This document shows, piece after piece, positions 46,701 to 58,600 of a stretch of 64,000 nt of DNA (positions are counted from its first letter, which is position 1; the number at the start of each line of letters is the position of its first letter). The translations under genes and the position numbers were made by a program. The notes under the pieces are model-generated. The model was not told where the DNA came from, ran no database searches, and saw only the letters and a program-made list of their open reading frames with translations. The DNA lies in contig CH002996.1 in the NCBI GenBank assembly GCA_000149265.1, positions 1 through 64,000 of the forward strand. The letters run 5' to 3'. The DNA comes from Ciona savignyi (taxonomy: Eukaryota > Chordata > Ascidiacea > Phlebobranchia > Cionidae).

Positions 46701-49700
46701 AACTGTGAGTTGGTGGTTAGGGTCAACACGACGGTGAAATCGGGCGACCTGATACGCGCAAACGGAAGTGACCTCAAACGAGGAGAGGTTGTCTTGAAAG
46801 CCGGAACCAAGCTGAAGCACATTGCCATCGGCATGTTAGCAGCTGCTGGCGTGTCGAAAATACGAGTGCACAAGTTGCCTGTTATTGCTGTGTTATCCAT
46901 TGGCGATAAGGTTAGTGACGGGGATCAGGGATAATAGCGCTGTGGGCCCAAATTGTTCACATGCTTCGCATAGAAAATTGCGGTCGGCTGTTTTTACTGC
47001 GTTCTATTGACACTTCATCGCGGCATTAAAGATTTCTATAATAAAATAAAACAATGGGATTATTTTAAAGAAATCCATAAACACGAACAAACAAAACCGC
47101 TGTTTTAAAAAAACAATGAAAGTGAATATTTGCCACAATGCCGCAGAAAAACGGTGTTTTTACTGACTCTGCCCAAAGGCATTATTCCACAGCCATGTAC
47201 AATGCCCATAGTAATAACAAGCCCTTTTAATCCAGCTTGTGGAGCCAGACAAGGAGTCACTGAGAGTCGATGAAATCCGAGATACCAACCGCCTGACGTT
47301 GTTGCTTTTGCTCAAACAACAAGGTTTCCCGACCATGGACTACGGCACGTTGACAGGCGACCGTGCGAGAATTAAATCGACACTCGTGTCTGCATACCAA
47401 AATGGTTTGTCTAAAATAGCATGTGGTTTTCTCTTTCATTGCATAGTAAAGAAACCTATTTTTTGATTCCATGGGTAGCCTAATTACTTTTTAAATTATT
47501 GTACAAGAACATAGAAAAAATAGAAACAATAAAAAACAAGACTACAAATAACAAATGTTAACGTGACTATTTTGTATAAACTAAAATAAAATCAAAAAAA
47601 TAATTATAAGTAAAAAAGCTGACATGGGATATAGGAAATTCTTGTCCACGCCAATTTAAAGTGCATTCCAGTGTTCTTTCCATAATCAACTGTGCACGAA
47701 ACCAGTCGCAGGTTGCTACAAAGTGTCATTTCGCTGCACACGATCCAATAATCTAACTAGCATTCGGTGTGCCACCTGGTTTGCGCGTGATAGCACTAAA
47801 TCCCACTATCCCCATGTTGTTTATCTCGTCGCCTCGGCAGATTACTAAGTTCTTGTTTTTCTTGAGCGCTCGTGATAATATGACGTCATTATTAGCACTG
47901 TGACCTTCAAATGCCATTAAAGATGACGGGCATAAGATGTTAAATAGGAGATTGTATTATTCTTTAATGCAAAATAGCGGAGTTGTAAATATTTTACGAA
48001 GTCTATTGAAGTTTGCCGACTCCAGGTCATGCGCCATAATTATCGATCGGGTGGTGTCGAATAACATACTTTTCGCCAGTTGTTGACGTACACCACCTCA
48101 CCTCCCATATAACGTTCCACATACAGTGTGAAAAGTGATATCCAGGAAGTGCATTTGAAAATTTTTAAATGGCGTTTTATTAAACAAAACAAACGGCGAA
48201 TGCAATACCTTTGCAATAAAAGACGTCGTTTTTGTGGACAGAAATGGTTGTTTGGCGAATGGTTAACGCGGCCAATGCATATATAGCTATTAGTGACAAG
48301 CTCATCCGAGATGCAAAATTTACCCAGGTAAAAAAAAACGAACTTCGGGACAAGCCATGAGGGTTTTGAACTTTTGGCCATTAAAAAAACTCAGTTAAGC
48401 AAAATGTGAATTCACAGTACTTACCCCTTTTAATCGATTAACTAACTGTATTTAAAAAGCATAATTCAGTTAGAAGTTCCTAGTTACGTTTGTAAAGAGT
48501 GTTAAAATAACTCAATTGATCGATTTCTTAATAAATAATTTTGAAGGTAGGATTTGTGAACTCAAATTTTGTCCAACTATAACGGAAGTCGCAAGTGCTT
48601 CGTATATCGTCTTTTTTTGAAATTTCTACGAATCCACAGCCGACCTGGTGATTTCGACCGGAGGTTGCTCAATGGGGGAGAAGGACATTGTGAAGTCGGT
48701 GATCCAGGAGATCGGAGGTACTCTGCAGTTTGGACGAGTGGCGATCAAACCTGGGTAAGTTTGTTTCTGAAGTTTTTCTCGATTTCGTTTTTTTTTTCAG
48801 TTTTATCCTGAATTTTTTGGTTTCTGTAGTTTTCGCACCTAGAATTTAAGTAAATAGCGATAGTTTATTTAAAAAAATAATAAACTGGAAGAAATAAGCG
48901 ATAAAGAAACAAAAACTCCGCCGTTGGCCATTGTATAATGCTTTAAGTTAAAACATTGCAAAGCACCCATGCTTATTAACGTATTGTATATAACCCTTGT
49001 CTTGGATAATTGCATTTGTTGTTGCGTTATCGCACAGGCAATTCCTGGTACGCACTGTCGGGTTCCCGGAGCTATTGGTGTGCGTTTTATTATCCACTTA
49101 GTTTAGGCAATGTTGGATAAGCGCTTGACCAAACGACACAATCAACTTCCACTAGCCGTTACTCTTAAGTTTTACTTAAACATTTGTAATGCAATATAAT
49201 GAAGTCAACCGTTCAGCCGAGTATAGTGTGGATCGCCGATAATCAGTTGATTGGAATAGAAAGTGGTTTGGGAGAATTTTAATTTCCGCCCAAAAATATA
49301 CGAATTTTATAGCATGACGTCTCACCTCACGTGACGTCCATGTCACCTGACAAAAGCCTTTTATTAAACCGCGTTCATTTCCGTTGACGCGTTCGAGTCA
49401 AAAATTGTATTCACACCATCGGCTTTGACCTTTATTTCTCATTCATTTAATCACCACATTACCCGCAGAGCTCCGGCCTGTTTTGCCACTCTCAACACGG
49501 GAAGTTCGAAGAAGCTGTTCTTCTGTCTGCCAGGTGCACGTCTACAAAATTGATTTTCAAAACGACTCTAAATCCGTCTATTTTATTGCTCTATGTCGTG
49601 TGAATGGTCTCTTAAAAATATATTGCCATCTGGTCGTTGTAACACTTTTTGTATCGATTTTTATTATATGTGATATAACGTTCCCCTTTAAGAATATATA

Positions 49701-51362
49701 TAATGTTAATGTTTAAATTTAACAAAACGGTGAACATTAACAATTTAAAAACGCTTTTTATCTCTCTAACGCTTTATGTTGGGTCAAAAAACAGAATCGC
49801 AAAGTGATAGTAAACTCCCCTTATTTTTCAGGTGTTCCAGTCCCGGCATTGACAGCCTACTACTTGTTGGTGAAACCCTGTCTTCAGAAGCTGTGTGGTT
49901 CGAAATCTGTCGCGCCAACCGTTGTCAAAGCAAGGGTGAGAATGCGTTTTTAAGTTACACAATTTCAATTCGTATATAGTGATGTACGGTCGTGTGGCCG
50001 AATGATGAACGCAAAGAGACTTTGATGGGTTCGAAACTTGACCCGGTAAAAGATTAAATAAAATACGCATTTTTAACAACAAAATAGTTTGAAGCTTTGT
50101 TCTTAATTACACTTTCGTTAGCTGTCAAACACATCACCACCGAAAGGTAACTAAGCAAACCGCAAATCGTCGTTTTGTTTATTAATTTGGTATTTCTCGA
50201 TGCTGTAGCCATGAGCATAGTTAAATGCTCTAGTTGTTTTGGTTACTGAATACTGTCTATAGGAAATTCTTGACAACAAAATAGGTTGTTTAGAAATGGT
50301 ATTTTGAAAAACGATAATGATTATCGTTCATTTTCGACCGTGGATACACACTCTGTAAATAGCCCCGAGCGTTGGAATTTCTATATTTATTTTTTTTCAC
50401 CAAGCCATGTTCTGAGCCCATCATAGAATAGTGGTTTGAAGCGTTTTTTGTATATAATTCGGTATATGTTTAGGTTGTGATAACCATTTGTTCATACGAC
50501 CATCATCGGATTGGTATTTGCATTGCCCCCAAGGCGCCGATGTTATCATTAGCTGACGGGTTTAATTTGCTTACATTATTTCACCACGTTTTATATTGAG
50601 TCAGATAATTGCACAACATTTGACAATGCCCCGTGTAACGGGTAACTGGCTGATTGTTAGCTTACCACTAGCTTATTAGTTTATTCCTTTGGCAAAGCAC
50701 TTAGCGGGCAAATTTAATGAGACAAATCAACACCTAACAATGTATATATTGATCAACACATTGCAATATCTCCGGTAACCGTTGTAACGATTTCTCGTGT
50801 TTTAATGCCGTCCGGTTTAGTCGTTTTTTAGTCCGTGGGTTTAAAACTTGTCGCTAACAAGTCGGTTGTATCTTAAAGCAAGGCAAGCAAGGCACTTATC
50901 GGATTTGCCTGAACCCAGTGGAATGTTAGGTTCTACCAAATTAAAGAAATTTCTAAATCACACTCAACACACTGCAATAAGTCTGGTAATCCGACAGTGT
51001 GCGGAATGTAATCTGACACTTGCCCGTGTGATACCGCCCCTTTCGTTTTCCCATTCACAAAAAAATATAAATTGCCTTTACTCTTCTCGTGCTATCCCAT
51101 CCCAGGTATAAAGATAAATATCCATTTATATTTTCAGGTGTCGACTGACATCGAACTCGGCCCCGGTCCCGAGTACCAGCGTGCCGCGTTACGCTACGAA
51201 CCAAACGAAGTCGTGCCCTATGCTGATGTCACCGGCAACCAAATAATATCCCGCTTGCAAAGTATGGCCGACGCCAAACTCTTGCTTCTTCTACCAGCTG
51301 CAACGCCCACCTTACCATCCATCAGAAGAGGCCAGGTTGTAGATGCCGTGTTAATGGAGTAG
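40795..51362 (+). CDS. GPHN: Gephyrin, 826 aa, 17 exons; MPT adenylyltransferase-like G domain, linker, MoeA-like E domain
   Basis: Exons 40795-40918, 41117-41195, 41988-42045, 42297-42484, 42735-42801, 43741-43914, 43984-44418, 44489-44549, 44910-45047, 45535-45627, 45811-45983, 46698-46910, 47236-47404, 48640-48754, 49469-49533, 49832-49935, 51138-51362; every phase agrees. Gephyrin inserts molybdenum into the cofactor and clusters glycine/GABA-A receptors. G domain (~1-170): VIFVGVLTVGDQ, KIVPDDINEIK, SVGGTSFQPRAVMPEAT, KKTLIINLPEN. Against the family pattern, GGTG is GGTS, RDVTPEAT is RAVMPEAT (a conserved active-site Asp is Ala) and NLPGS is NLPEN. The linker (~170-395) has a His-rich heptad array. 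E domain (~400-826): LDGYAV, STGGCSMGEKD, FGRVAIKPG are kept, while LPGNPVSA is LPGVPVPA and STGNE is SIGDK. LEKAF, GPEYQR and LLPA keep the receptor-loop pocket (F330, Y673, P713 equivalents). Cofactor activity is doubtful, scaffolding likely. Confidence 0.95.
41548..41838 (+). repeat. SINE-A in gephyrin intron 2
   Basis: Head GGCCCGTTGGTGTAACGGTT, B-box GGTTGCAGGTGCGAAACTGG, CTTGGGCAAGGCACTTTACG, TTCTACCAAATTGAAGGAAC and a CCTATCC end. Nearly complete and close to the family consensus, so fairly young. Confidence 0.88.
42885..43290. repeat. Faint SINE-A relics in gephyrin intron 5
   Basis: TTTATCCCGGTAAATGGATG ... ATTGTTGCAGTTTATGG near 42890-42970 (minus) and GTGCCCTGCCCAACTAGCTA near 43195 (minus) keep the order of SINE-A blocks but are heavily changed. 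Confidence 0.35.
44113..44310 (+). repeat. GPHN: Histidine-rich heptad array in the gephyrin linker
   Basis: About ten seven-residue units of the form [VAT]-[DE]-[HT]-H-x-x-I inside exon 7. Three adjacent units (ADHHTPI, VDHHTPI, VDHHTPI) come from a 21 bp DNA repeat that is identical at 44194-44214, 44215-44235 and 44236-44256; units on both sides are degenerate. Identity of the centre shows recent expansion by slippage or unequal exchange. The repeat keeps the frame and replaces the Pro/Ser-rich linker of vertebrate gephyrin. Paired histidines every seventh residue could bind zinc or copper; this is inference. Confidence 0.9.
48243..48340 (+). repeat. SINE-B in gephyrin intron 13, diverged
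   Basis: TGGCGAATGGTTAACGCGGC, CAATGCATATATAGCT, GTGACAAGCTCATCCG follow the SINE-B order. Confidence 0.65.
49030..49165 (-). repeat. SINE-A relic in gephyrin intron 14
   Basis: GCACAGGCAATTCCTGG, CACTGTCGGGTTCCCGGAGC, TTAGTTTAGGCAATGTTGGA and ACCAAACGACACAATCAACT match minus-strand SINE-A in order. Confidence 0.6.
49985..50056 (+). repeat. SINE-B relic in gephyrin intron 16
   Basis: GTACGGTCGTGTGGCCGAAT then directly TTTGATGGGTTCGAAACTTG; the middle is deleted, head and B-box are well kept. Confidence 0.75.
50393..50505 (-). repeat. SINE-B, diverged copy in gephyrin intron 16
   Basis: CCAAGCCATGTTCTGAGCCC, TTGTATATAATTCGGTATAT and CATACGACC in minus-strand SINE-B order. Confidence 0.65.
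50630..51110 (+). repeat. Two SINE-A copies in tandem in gephyrin intron 16
   Basis: First copy 50630-50803 (TTTGGCAAAGCACTTAGCGG, CACATTGCAATATCTCCGGT), a second at 50805-51110 (GCAAGGCACTTATCGGA, TTCTACCAAATTAAAGAAAT, TTTTCCCATTCAC). Both on the plus strand and both decayed, ending 27 bases before the last gephyrin exon. Confidence 0.75.
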
Positions 51363-51776
51363 AACTTCTGAGGAAGTTTATACGGTTTGCCAAGTATTTT
51401 TTAACAGAAAAATTAATCAATTTTAAATCAAATCTATTTTAATCATTTTCTTATAAACATTCATAAAGAGTTTTATCAAATTTTAAACTATCCGGTTCGC
51501 TTTACCTTGAATTCTATCATTTGTAATTTTTATTTTTTACAAAAACAGTTCCACTTTCCGGTAATCGTAAATCGAATAGTTCTTGTGTATATATGCCATC
51601 TTGCTTTTGTTGTTTTACTGCTTTTGTACATTCTTGCATCGAGATATCAGCGCTTTGTACATGACCTGTTTATTTGTAAAGGATTACTTTGAATGTTGTG
51701 CATCATTTCCCCCACCCTACATCATTCCAATCCGAGTCCAACTTGCTTTTTAATTAACACATGTTCGGTATAAACT

Positions 51777-51905
51777 ATTCGGTAGCTTAGTGTAGCGGTT
51801 CCTTATGGCAAATCGGAGCTCTTTTGCTCGATTCCCACCACCAAATACTGAAACCGATTGGCCGTATCCCTGGGCAAGTTACTATGCATAATAATGCTTT
51901 TACGG
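51777..51905 (+). repeat. tRNA-headed SINE, third type (SINE-C)
   Basis: GGTAGCTTAGTGTAGCGGTT (A-box type) and TTTTGCTCGATTCCCACC (B-box type) are spaced as in a tRNA; then CCTGGGCAAGTTACTATGCA, which echoes the CTTGGGCAAGGCAC block of SINE-A. Probably a related but distinct family. Confidence 0.5.
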
Positions 51906-52109
51906 AAAATGACGGATTGCGCGACCGCATTAAAACTAAAAACCCCGATTGTATGCATTTTAGTGAGGAGTTGGACACTAAGGATATCGTAATAATGGCT
52001 TTCTTTTTAACGGCACCCGCTTCGAAAAATAATCTGGCCTTTACCGCCTCAAAAAATACACTAAACCACCCACACCACTCCGCTAACACCACCTCAATAT
52101 GCCCGCTAC

Positions 52110-52530
52110 CTAATGTACTATCGCTAATGTAGCGCTCATTGTTGTTTGTATGCATTCAATTTCAATGCCCCAATGTACCACGCGTGTTTTGCAACTTGCT
52201 ACATTCCAACAGTTCAATCGCGTATTCGACATTGATCGAATCGCCCGGCTGAAGGTTAATGTAACATAGCAAGTTGGCATGTCGCACTTGCATATAACTG
52301 TACAACATTCTGCCAGTATCGTCCATTTTTTTAAAAAAACTGTTTTTTTAACAAACGGTTCGTTTAAGACCTCTCTTCCGCCACGAGCAGTCGTGCTAGA
52401 GCCTTTGTACATGATTTGAATCAGTTCATTGTGTTGATTGTCAATTTTAACACGCAAAATGTTGTTTCTCAGACCGACCTCATTTGGGGTCTCAGGATCT
52501 TGACGTTTGGTACGATCTGTAAACCAACAT
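52110..52530 (-). other. Unrecognised open stretches, minus strand
   Basis: Two neighbouring open stretches on the minus strand have protein-like composition (GLRNNILRVKIDNQHNELI; HANLLCYINLQPGDSINVEY). They are not in one frame, no family was recognised and no exon model could be made. It could be a gene relic, part of a mobile element or chance. Confidence 0.25.
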
Positions 52531-53126
52531 TCTGTGTCGTGATTCGTTAATAATACACGCTGTAATGCTCACAAACCTTTTGTTTTTATATTGTCGTCTC
52601 AGAATCTTAGGTGAACTAGACATCCATGTTTTGGTACTAGCAGATGCAATAAGTTTACTTGGATAAGTTTTTTTGCGAAAGAGTAAAGTCAGTTTAGTGA
52701 TCTTCGAACAAAAGTGTAGATGGCGTATAACGAATTAATAGACCCCCATGCGCGGAAAGAAATGACATGTGGCCCTATCTTTGTACAGTATTTAAATAAA
52801 TGTGTTGCTGAGTAACAATGGTGGTGATTCCCCAATGTTTGTACGGTTGAAAGCAGCTAGGCTGAGCGATGGTGTTTTCATTTAGCTGTAAAGTTTTGTA
52901 TAATTGGAGCAGTGCTTTGTGAAATAAAGGTGTTGATTCGTGATTGTTCATCTGCTAGCTGTTTTGTTGATAAAAGGTTACAGATGAACGGAGGGGTATT
53001 TGCCCACAATTAAAAAAAACTTTTGGAGGGTTTTGAGTTTAGATTGCAGATCCAAGCTTTGATTTTAAATTAAGATAAAAATCTAAGACTTTCTGAGGCA
53101 GGATTTGGAGTCACCGCCTTTTTGGT
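52531..53126. other. Intergenic, no gene seen
   Basis: AT-rich; an AATAAA word near 52922 is preceded by no recognisable plus-strand exon. Confidence 0.35.
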
Positions 53127-53183
53127 TTGGTCAGTTTGCATTGGAGAAATAGAAGAATAATTAGTTGAACGCCTCCTGTACTA
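53127..53183 (+). repeat. Dispersed repeat R4, copy 2
   Basis: GGTCAGTTTGCATTGGAGAA...AGAATAATTAGTT...CGCCTCCT, as at 14041-14098. Confidence 0.5.
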
Positions 53184-53689
53184 TTTGGCTCATTGTTGAT
53201 CTTCTAGAGAGTGTTCAAAAGAGATGCTAAGCAGCGTCACTTAACGCGCCATTCATCAATGATGAAATCCTGATGCAGGAACTAGGAACATCTGTCTGCG
53301 TTGTCATAGGCGTAGAACTGCAGTTCACAAACAAATGTATAATCCGCACATATTATATAATAAATATATGAGTGTGTGTGAAGTGTTTTTTTAAGTGAAC
53401 ACTTATTGGTGTCGTAGTTTTAAATGAGTGGTCCAAGCGGGTTGAGATGGAGTTTTATTATATTTTTAGACCTTGTTTTTTTTACCAGGATAAGGTTTCA
53501 ACCTGTCCGCTCACACATGTGCTTTTGCTAAAAGTCAGTACATACTTCATTACAAATAAACATAAAACACTCTTAATTTACCGATTTTTTCTTTGTGTCT
53601 AATAAAGGAAAAAATAATGATTTTTTTCGGTAAAAATTATGGAAAACTCTATTTTTCATACCCATGACTTGAGTCCGCGTATATTTAGG

Positions 53690-53736
53690 TCAGCTTGGAA
53701 ATAGTCCATGGGTTAAAAAGGTTAAGAACCACTGGC
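53690..53736. repeat. Possible hAT-type terminus
   Basis: The minus strand reads CCAGTGGTTCTTAACCTTTT, the shape of a hAT terminal repeat (CAGTGGTTCTCAACC type). The other end was not found, so this may be a truncated MITE. Confidence 0.35.
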
Positions 53737-53815
53737 CTAGTCCCTAAAACCGATTCTGTATAGTTGGTATATGTATCGGTCACGTTAACCAGTCGGCCAC
53801 AACCCACAAGACCGC
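53737..53815 (-). repeat. SINE-B, partial copy
   Basis: CTAAAACCGATTCTGTATAG, TTGGTATATGTATCGGTCAC and GTTAACCAGTCGGCCACAAC match the minus-strand SINE-B head. Confidence 0.8.
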
Positions 53816-55669
53816 GTACACCATTTTTAAGCCTCTGTTTACTGGCTATCTTCTTCCACCTAGCTGTCAATTTAGCAGAAACCAATCACAGAACGGAGAC
53901 GAGTTTGACGATATTCCGTGTTTGTTGGGAATCTTAGATAGTTACTTTATGGCAACTCCTACGTTTTTCTAGATTGCGTTTTTTTCAACTAAATTTAAGT
54001 TGTCAATTTTACCAATAAAATTATCGGTAGACTGCTCTTGTTATATCAGATTCTAATATAACAAAAGCCATCTACCGATATTTTTCTTCCCATTGGTTGA
54101 TATTTGTTCTTAATGTTATACATGTAACGCATCGTGTTTAACATTATCTGACGAGAGAAGCGCATGCTAGTCTATTTTCTACCAAATAACAGAAGGGAAT
54201 TCTACACACCTACACAAGCAGAGAAGGCTTCGAAATGCTCATAACATGCGCACAGGATGCGTGGGTCTGATTGCTCAAAACATATGCACAATAGCCCGTA
54301 CTGGTTTGACTATTAGCACACAGTCCAGTTGTACAGGTTGTGTTTGTAATGGTTATGAAACAGTTGATAAAAAAAACCTGCAGTAGGAACATAATTAGCA
54401 ATGTTTATCAATTATGATGTGCATTTTGATAGTGTCAAAAGTAATAATGTGTTGGAAAGATAGAATATTGTCTGCTAGTATATGCATTTTCTTGCAATAA
54501 CCGAATACTCAGTCTTTTTAAGTAATATTTAGTGGAAATGATAGACTCCCAGTACACCTGCAAAGTATTCAATTTAAATGTGTACTGCAACAGTATGATA
54601 CGACTCCTGCCCATACAGTCACAAGTGTTTGTTTTCAAAGGAAGTGATACGGCGAGACGCAGTAAAATATGACGCGCTATTTCCAATTCTTGTATTTGGT
54701 AGTTAGCGGCTGCTAAAAAATGTAGGTAAGATATTACCAAAGAGAAAAATGAAAGGTTACACAATTTACACTTCACAATACTTGTCCGTTGTCGCTTTTT
54801 AAGAATTATAAAAGTATGCTCAATGGGTAAACGCCCAAGTAAAAAATAACTTCAAGAGTAAAAGTAAGTATAACATTATTGCAAAGACAAATCATAAAAA
54901 CATGAAATTTACAGAAAATCAGTGAACCATAAAAAACTATTGCAGCCGTGCACTAACCGGAAGCATTCGTTTCCTTCATCATAAGGCCTACAACTATGAC
55001 GTTACGATGTAAGTGGTTTACTTTACTCACACGAGTCGTATAGCAAAACTGAAAGCCTCTTCATTAGGCCAGTGAAATTTGAACTTTGTCGGTCTTATAT
55101 ACAGGAAGAAGGAAGTTAAAGTCCATGTTGAAGTTGACTTATATAGTCAAAAGGTACGAAACGTTGAACTATCTGAAATAAAGTGCAGTTAGTTACACAT
55201 TAGACTTGTTAACTTACGCACGCAATTCACGGTTGTGAATATAATCACTCACTGATGAGAGTTAAATATCCAGTCGGGCATAAGAAATATAAAGTACAAA
55301 CAGAAACTGAGGTATGGTTAAACAGGTTTGCCTGTTTATCAATGTAACTTCCGCATGTGTGTGATAAGTGATAACCGAAACTGACATATCCGAATACAAC
55401 TTTGCAGTGGACTGTCTTAGTTACTAAATTATGCTTTGTACAGTAGGATAGTAGCCCTAATTTATTTTGGACTAGCGAAAAGTAAAATGAATCATTTTGA
55501 GAATATTAAAAGAATCGTTTTTACTTTTTGGAAATATCGTTCTTACTTCTTATTGCTTTACGAACCATGTAGAAGTTTATGTAAAATTGAATTTAGGTTA
55601 CGTAAATAAACCTGACCATACATTGTCGGAGGACTATATCGATATAACTTCGGTTGAACCTTCGATCAC
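53816..55669. other. Intergenic upstream of the adhesion GPCR, no gene seen
   Basis: AT-rich. An inverted pair around a short spacer occurs near 54024-54090 (AAAATTATCGGTAGAC and CTACCGATATTTTT). No exon structure recognised. Confidence 0.4.
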
Positions 55670-58600
55670 ATGAAGAAGTCGGTTTTATTAATCCTAATTG
55701 GATTGTTATTTGTGCACAAAGGTGATGGAGAAACATGTAAAGATATTCGGAGAAGCGGTAAGTTATGGCTTTACTGTACGCGTTTTTCCTATTTTCCGCA
55801 CTATCTAACTCGAGCTGGTAATCGACATATATATTTCGATTAGCAGGGGATGTATAGATTCGGGGGAAAACAAGTTATCAAATGTCGCCAAGTGATATAT
55901 TTCGTTGAACTCACCATTTAAGGATGTTTACTTTACATATACAACGGCGGAAAACAAAACGACATGCGTTGTACACTCACCGTAGATAGGATTTCGAAGT
56001 TGATGTGGAATATATGATATATATAAACTAATCCATTTTAATACGACAACTTTAACAACATAGCATCACATCACTGTTTCTTAAAGGGCCCTGCCAAAAC
56101 AAACTAAACTACTATGTTAAACAGATTTCCGGGTCCCGTACAAGTGACCTGTCAACCTTTACCCGAATTAGCTTGTCGCTAAACTTGAGTTGATTTAGTT
56201 GTATGTCATTTAAATGGGTGGAGATTTGTCTATAGGCGAACTTCGTGCCACCTGATTTATAAGACTGTTTGCTTGTATAAGTTTGACTTCTGAATTTATT
56301 TACCAGTCTTAGAATTCAACTCGTGGTATGCGTAATAAGGATTCTTTTTTGAATCAAACGATGTTTGTGAGTCGCTTGGAATATTTCGGTCACACAATCA
56401 CCCTTAAGTTTGAGTTAAAGCACATATTCAATAGTAGCAAAGTAACCAACACTGTCTTGTGGCCTAACAGTATACACGACCGACTAATATGCAAGGCATA
56501 TAATTCTAAAACAAACAATTGCGAAGAATACATCGTCGTTTCGAAATCAGGCCCGGTAAAAATCTTATTTTTTTTACAAGTACCACTATTTTTTGGAAAC
56601 TATAAAGAGCTTGTCACCAAGAGCGTTTTTACATAGGAAGCGGCATTTGAATCGGTTTCAATACCCATTTGGCCACATAACCGTGCAGTGGGTATATACT
56701 TTTCTAACCCTAATGAACTTTGCAATAGACTTAAGCGAGCCGTGCCAGCTAAGCTCCTTCCTATCCCCCATGTCGCCGTGCCGGACTGAAATGAAAATAT
56801 CAACAGAAAGAGAATGTGCTCAATACTCATCCGAGTGTTGCTGGATGGCAGATGTCAATCCACCGTGTTTTAAAAAACCAGGTTTATGTGCAGTGATTAC
56901 ACTTTAATATATTTTTTAAACCGAATGGGTTTGTGCTGGACAAACCCTTAACATTAAATTGTTTTGCGATATCATTTAATTACAACACCTAAAGATTATA
57001 TTTTCTTTAAAAAAAAATTGAAAAATATTCATTTGAATTTAATTAAATGTTACGATTCCACTTAATTACAACACCTATAGGTAATGATTTATCCATTTTT
57101 GCATATACCAATACAATTGTATTTATTTTAAAAAACATGTATTTGTATTTAAGTTAAATGTTACGTGGACCTGCGGCCTGAGAAATGCATACGAGTCGCA
57201 GTTGGTGGGGTGAGTGGAATCTTTACCGGCTACTCCGCCAACGGTACTTGGTGTCAGGTCAGCACATTAGTTTTTGTGCAAGCAGAAATCAAGCAGTTGT
57301 TGGGATACCACAGCAAGGCTGGGTTTAGAATCAACCACCCGAAAAAGGGCCCTTCATGCAGAAGTGAGTGGTCGGTCGATGTCACTAAAACTGGGGAAGG
57401 TATGGCGTTTGTTTAATACTTGTGTTTACATACAGAATTATCTAAAAAAACATTTGTTATATGGCTCATCGAGGGCTAAAAACATTTCTTTCATCGAAGA
57501 AAATTAAAATTATAGTGTATTTCTGGCAAATATATAACAGCTGATTTAGGCATTTGTAAATAAAAGTCAATGTCCCTTGCTTTACATTATATTATATTGT
57601 ACAGACCATGTATAATAAAATGTGGGTTTCATAAAGGTCAGGATAGAAATGACACACCCATCCACCTATATAGAAGTTTTTTTTAGCTAAAACAGTGTAG
57701 TTCTGTGCACGCCCACCACAAAATTCCTTGAACACAGGACTACTATATTCTATAACAGGACCTATTTTGGTAGGAAACTGCTCCGTCTTCTTACAAAGCA
57801 CGGGTATACACAAATCCGGTATAAATCCTGGTCGGTCTGTGGAAGGAAGGCTTCAATTAGACAGTACCTGTGTGCTAGAATATAACGGCCACCTGTACGC
57901 TTTCGACTATAACAGCAGCCACCCTTTCCAAAAGAAATGCATGTGCACTGTAGACACGTGGATAGCGGATCCAGTTGGTAGGCTAAATATTGTTTTTTGG
58001 ACTTTTCATATTAGGCAGTAATTTGCATAATATATGATAGGATATTCCCCGCAAACGAAAAAACGCAATGGGCAAAATAACGCAATGGGCAATCTTTAGG
58101 TCACATCGCTGTCGGGTTACCGGCCTATATAACAATGTATTAAGTACATAAATTTCTTTAATTTGGTAGAACCCAGTATTTCACTATGTTCCAGCAATGT
58201 CCGTTAATGACCGAACGAATAGCTAGCGACCAGTTTTTAACACAACCTTTCGCCTGACAGGCGAGTAACTCATTAAGCTAATCTGTCGTCGGACACTGTT
58301 GAATTGAAAAATGTTCAGATTACAATTTGGGTTATAAGCTGTTTCTAAAACACACATTGCTGAAAACGTAACTAGCTCTGTGGATGCAGAAATTCCAAAA
58401 CAAACATTTCCACTTCTATTTAGAATTACTTCCGCTATCCCGAGATCTTCAAAGGTATATTCAAAATGAGGAGCAGAAATCCAGTTGCACACAAATCCTT
58501 GGCAACATGTTATGGTCCTCTTGGAGAAACCGGATCAAACCGGTCAATACTGGCGAAGTGAATGCTGTTTTCAACGCATTTGCGAATCTGACGGATGTAA

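Noticed and set aside
51787-52155. 122-codon minus-strand frame as a gene
   Set aside because: It runs across the tRNA-headed SINE-C, has no recognisable motif and its composition is Trp/Ser-rich in a way typical of chance frames.
56328-56636. Open frame of 102 codons as an adhesion GPCR exon
   Set aside because: Neither acceptor at its left gives the needed phase without a stop, and exons 55670-55757 and 56729-56881 already join in phase. Part of it overlaps a SINE-B relic.
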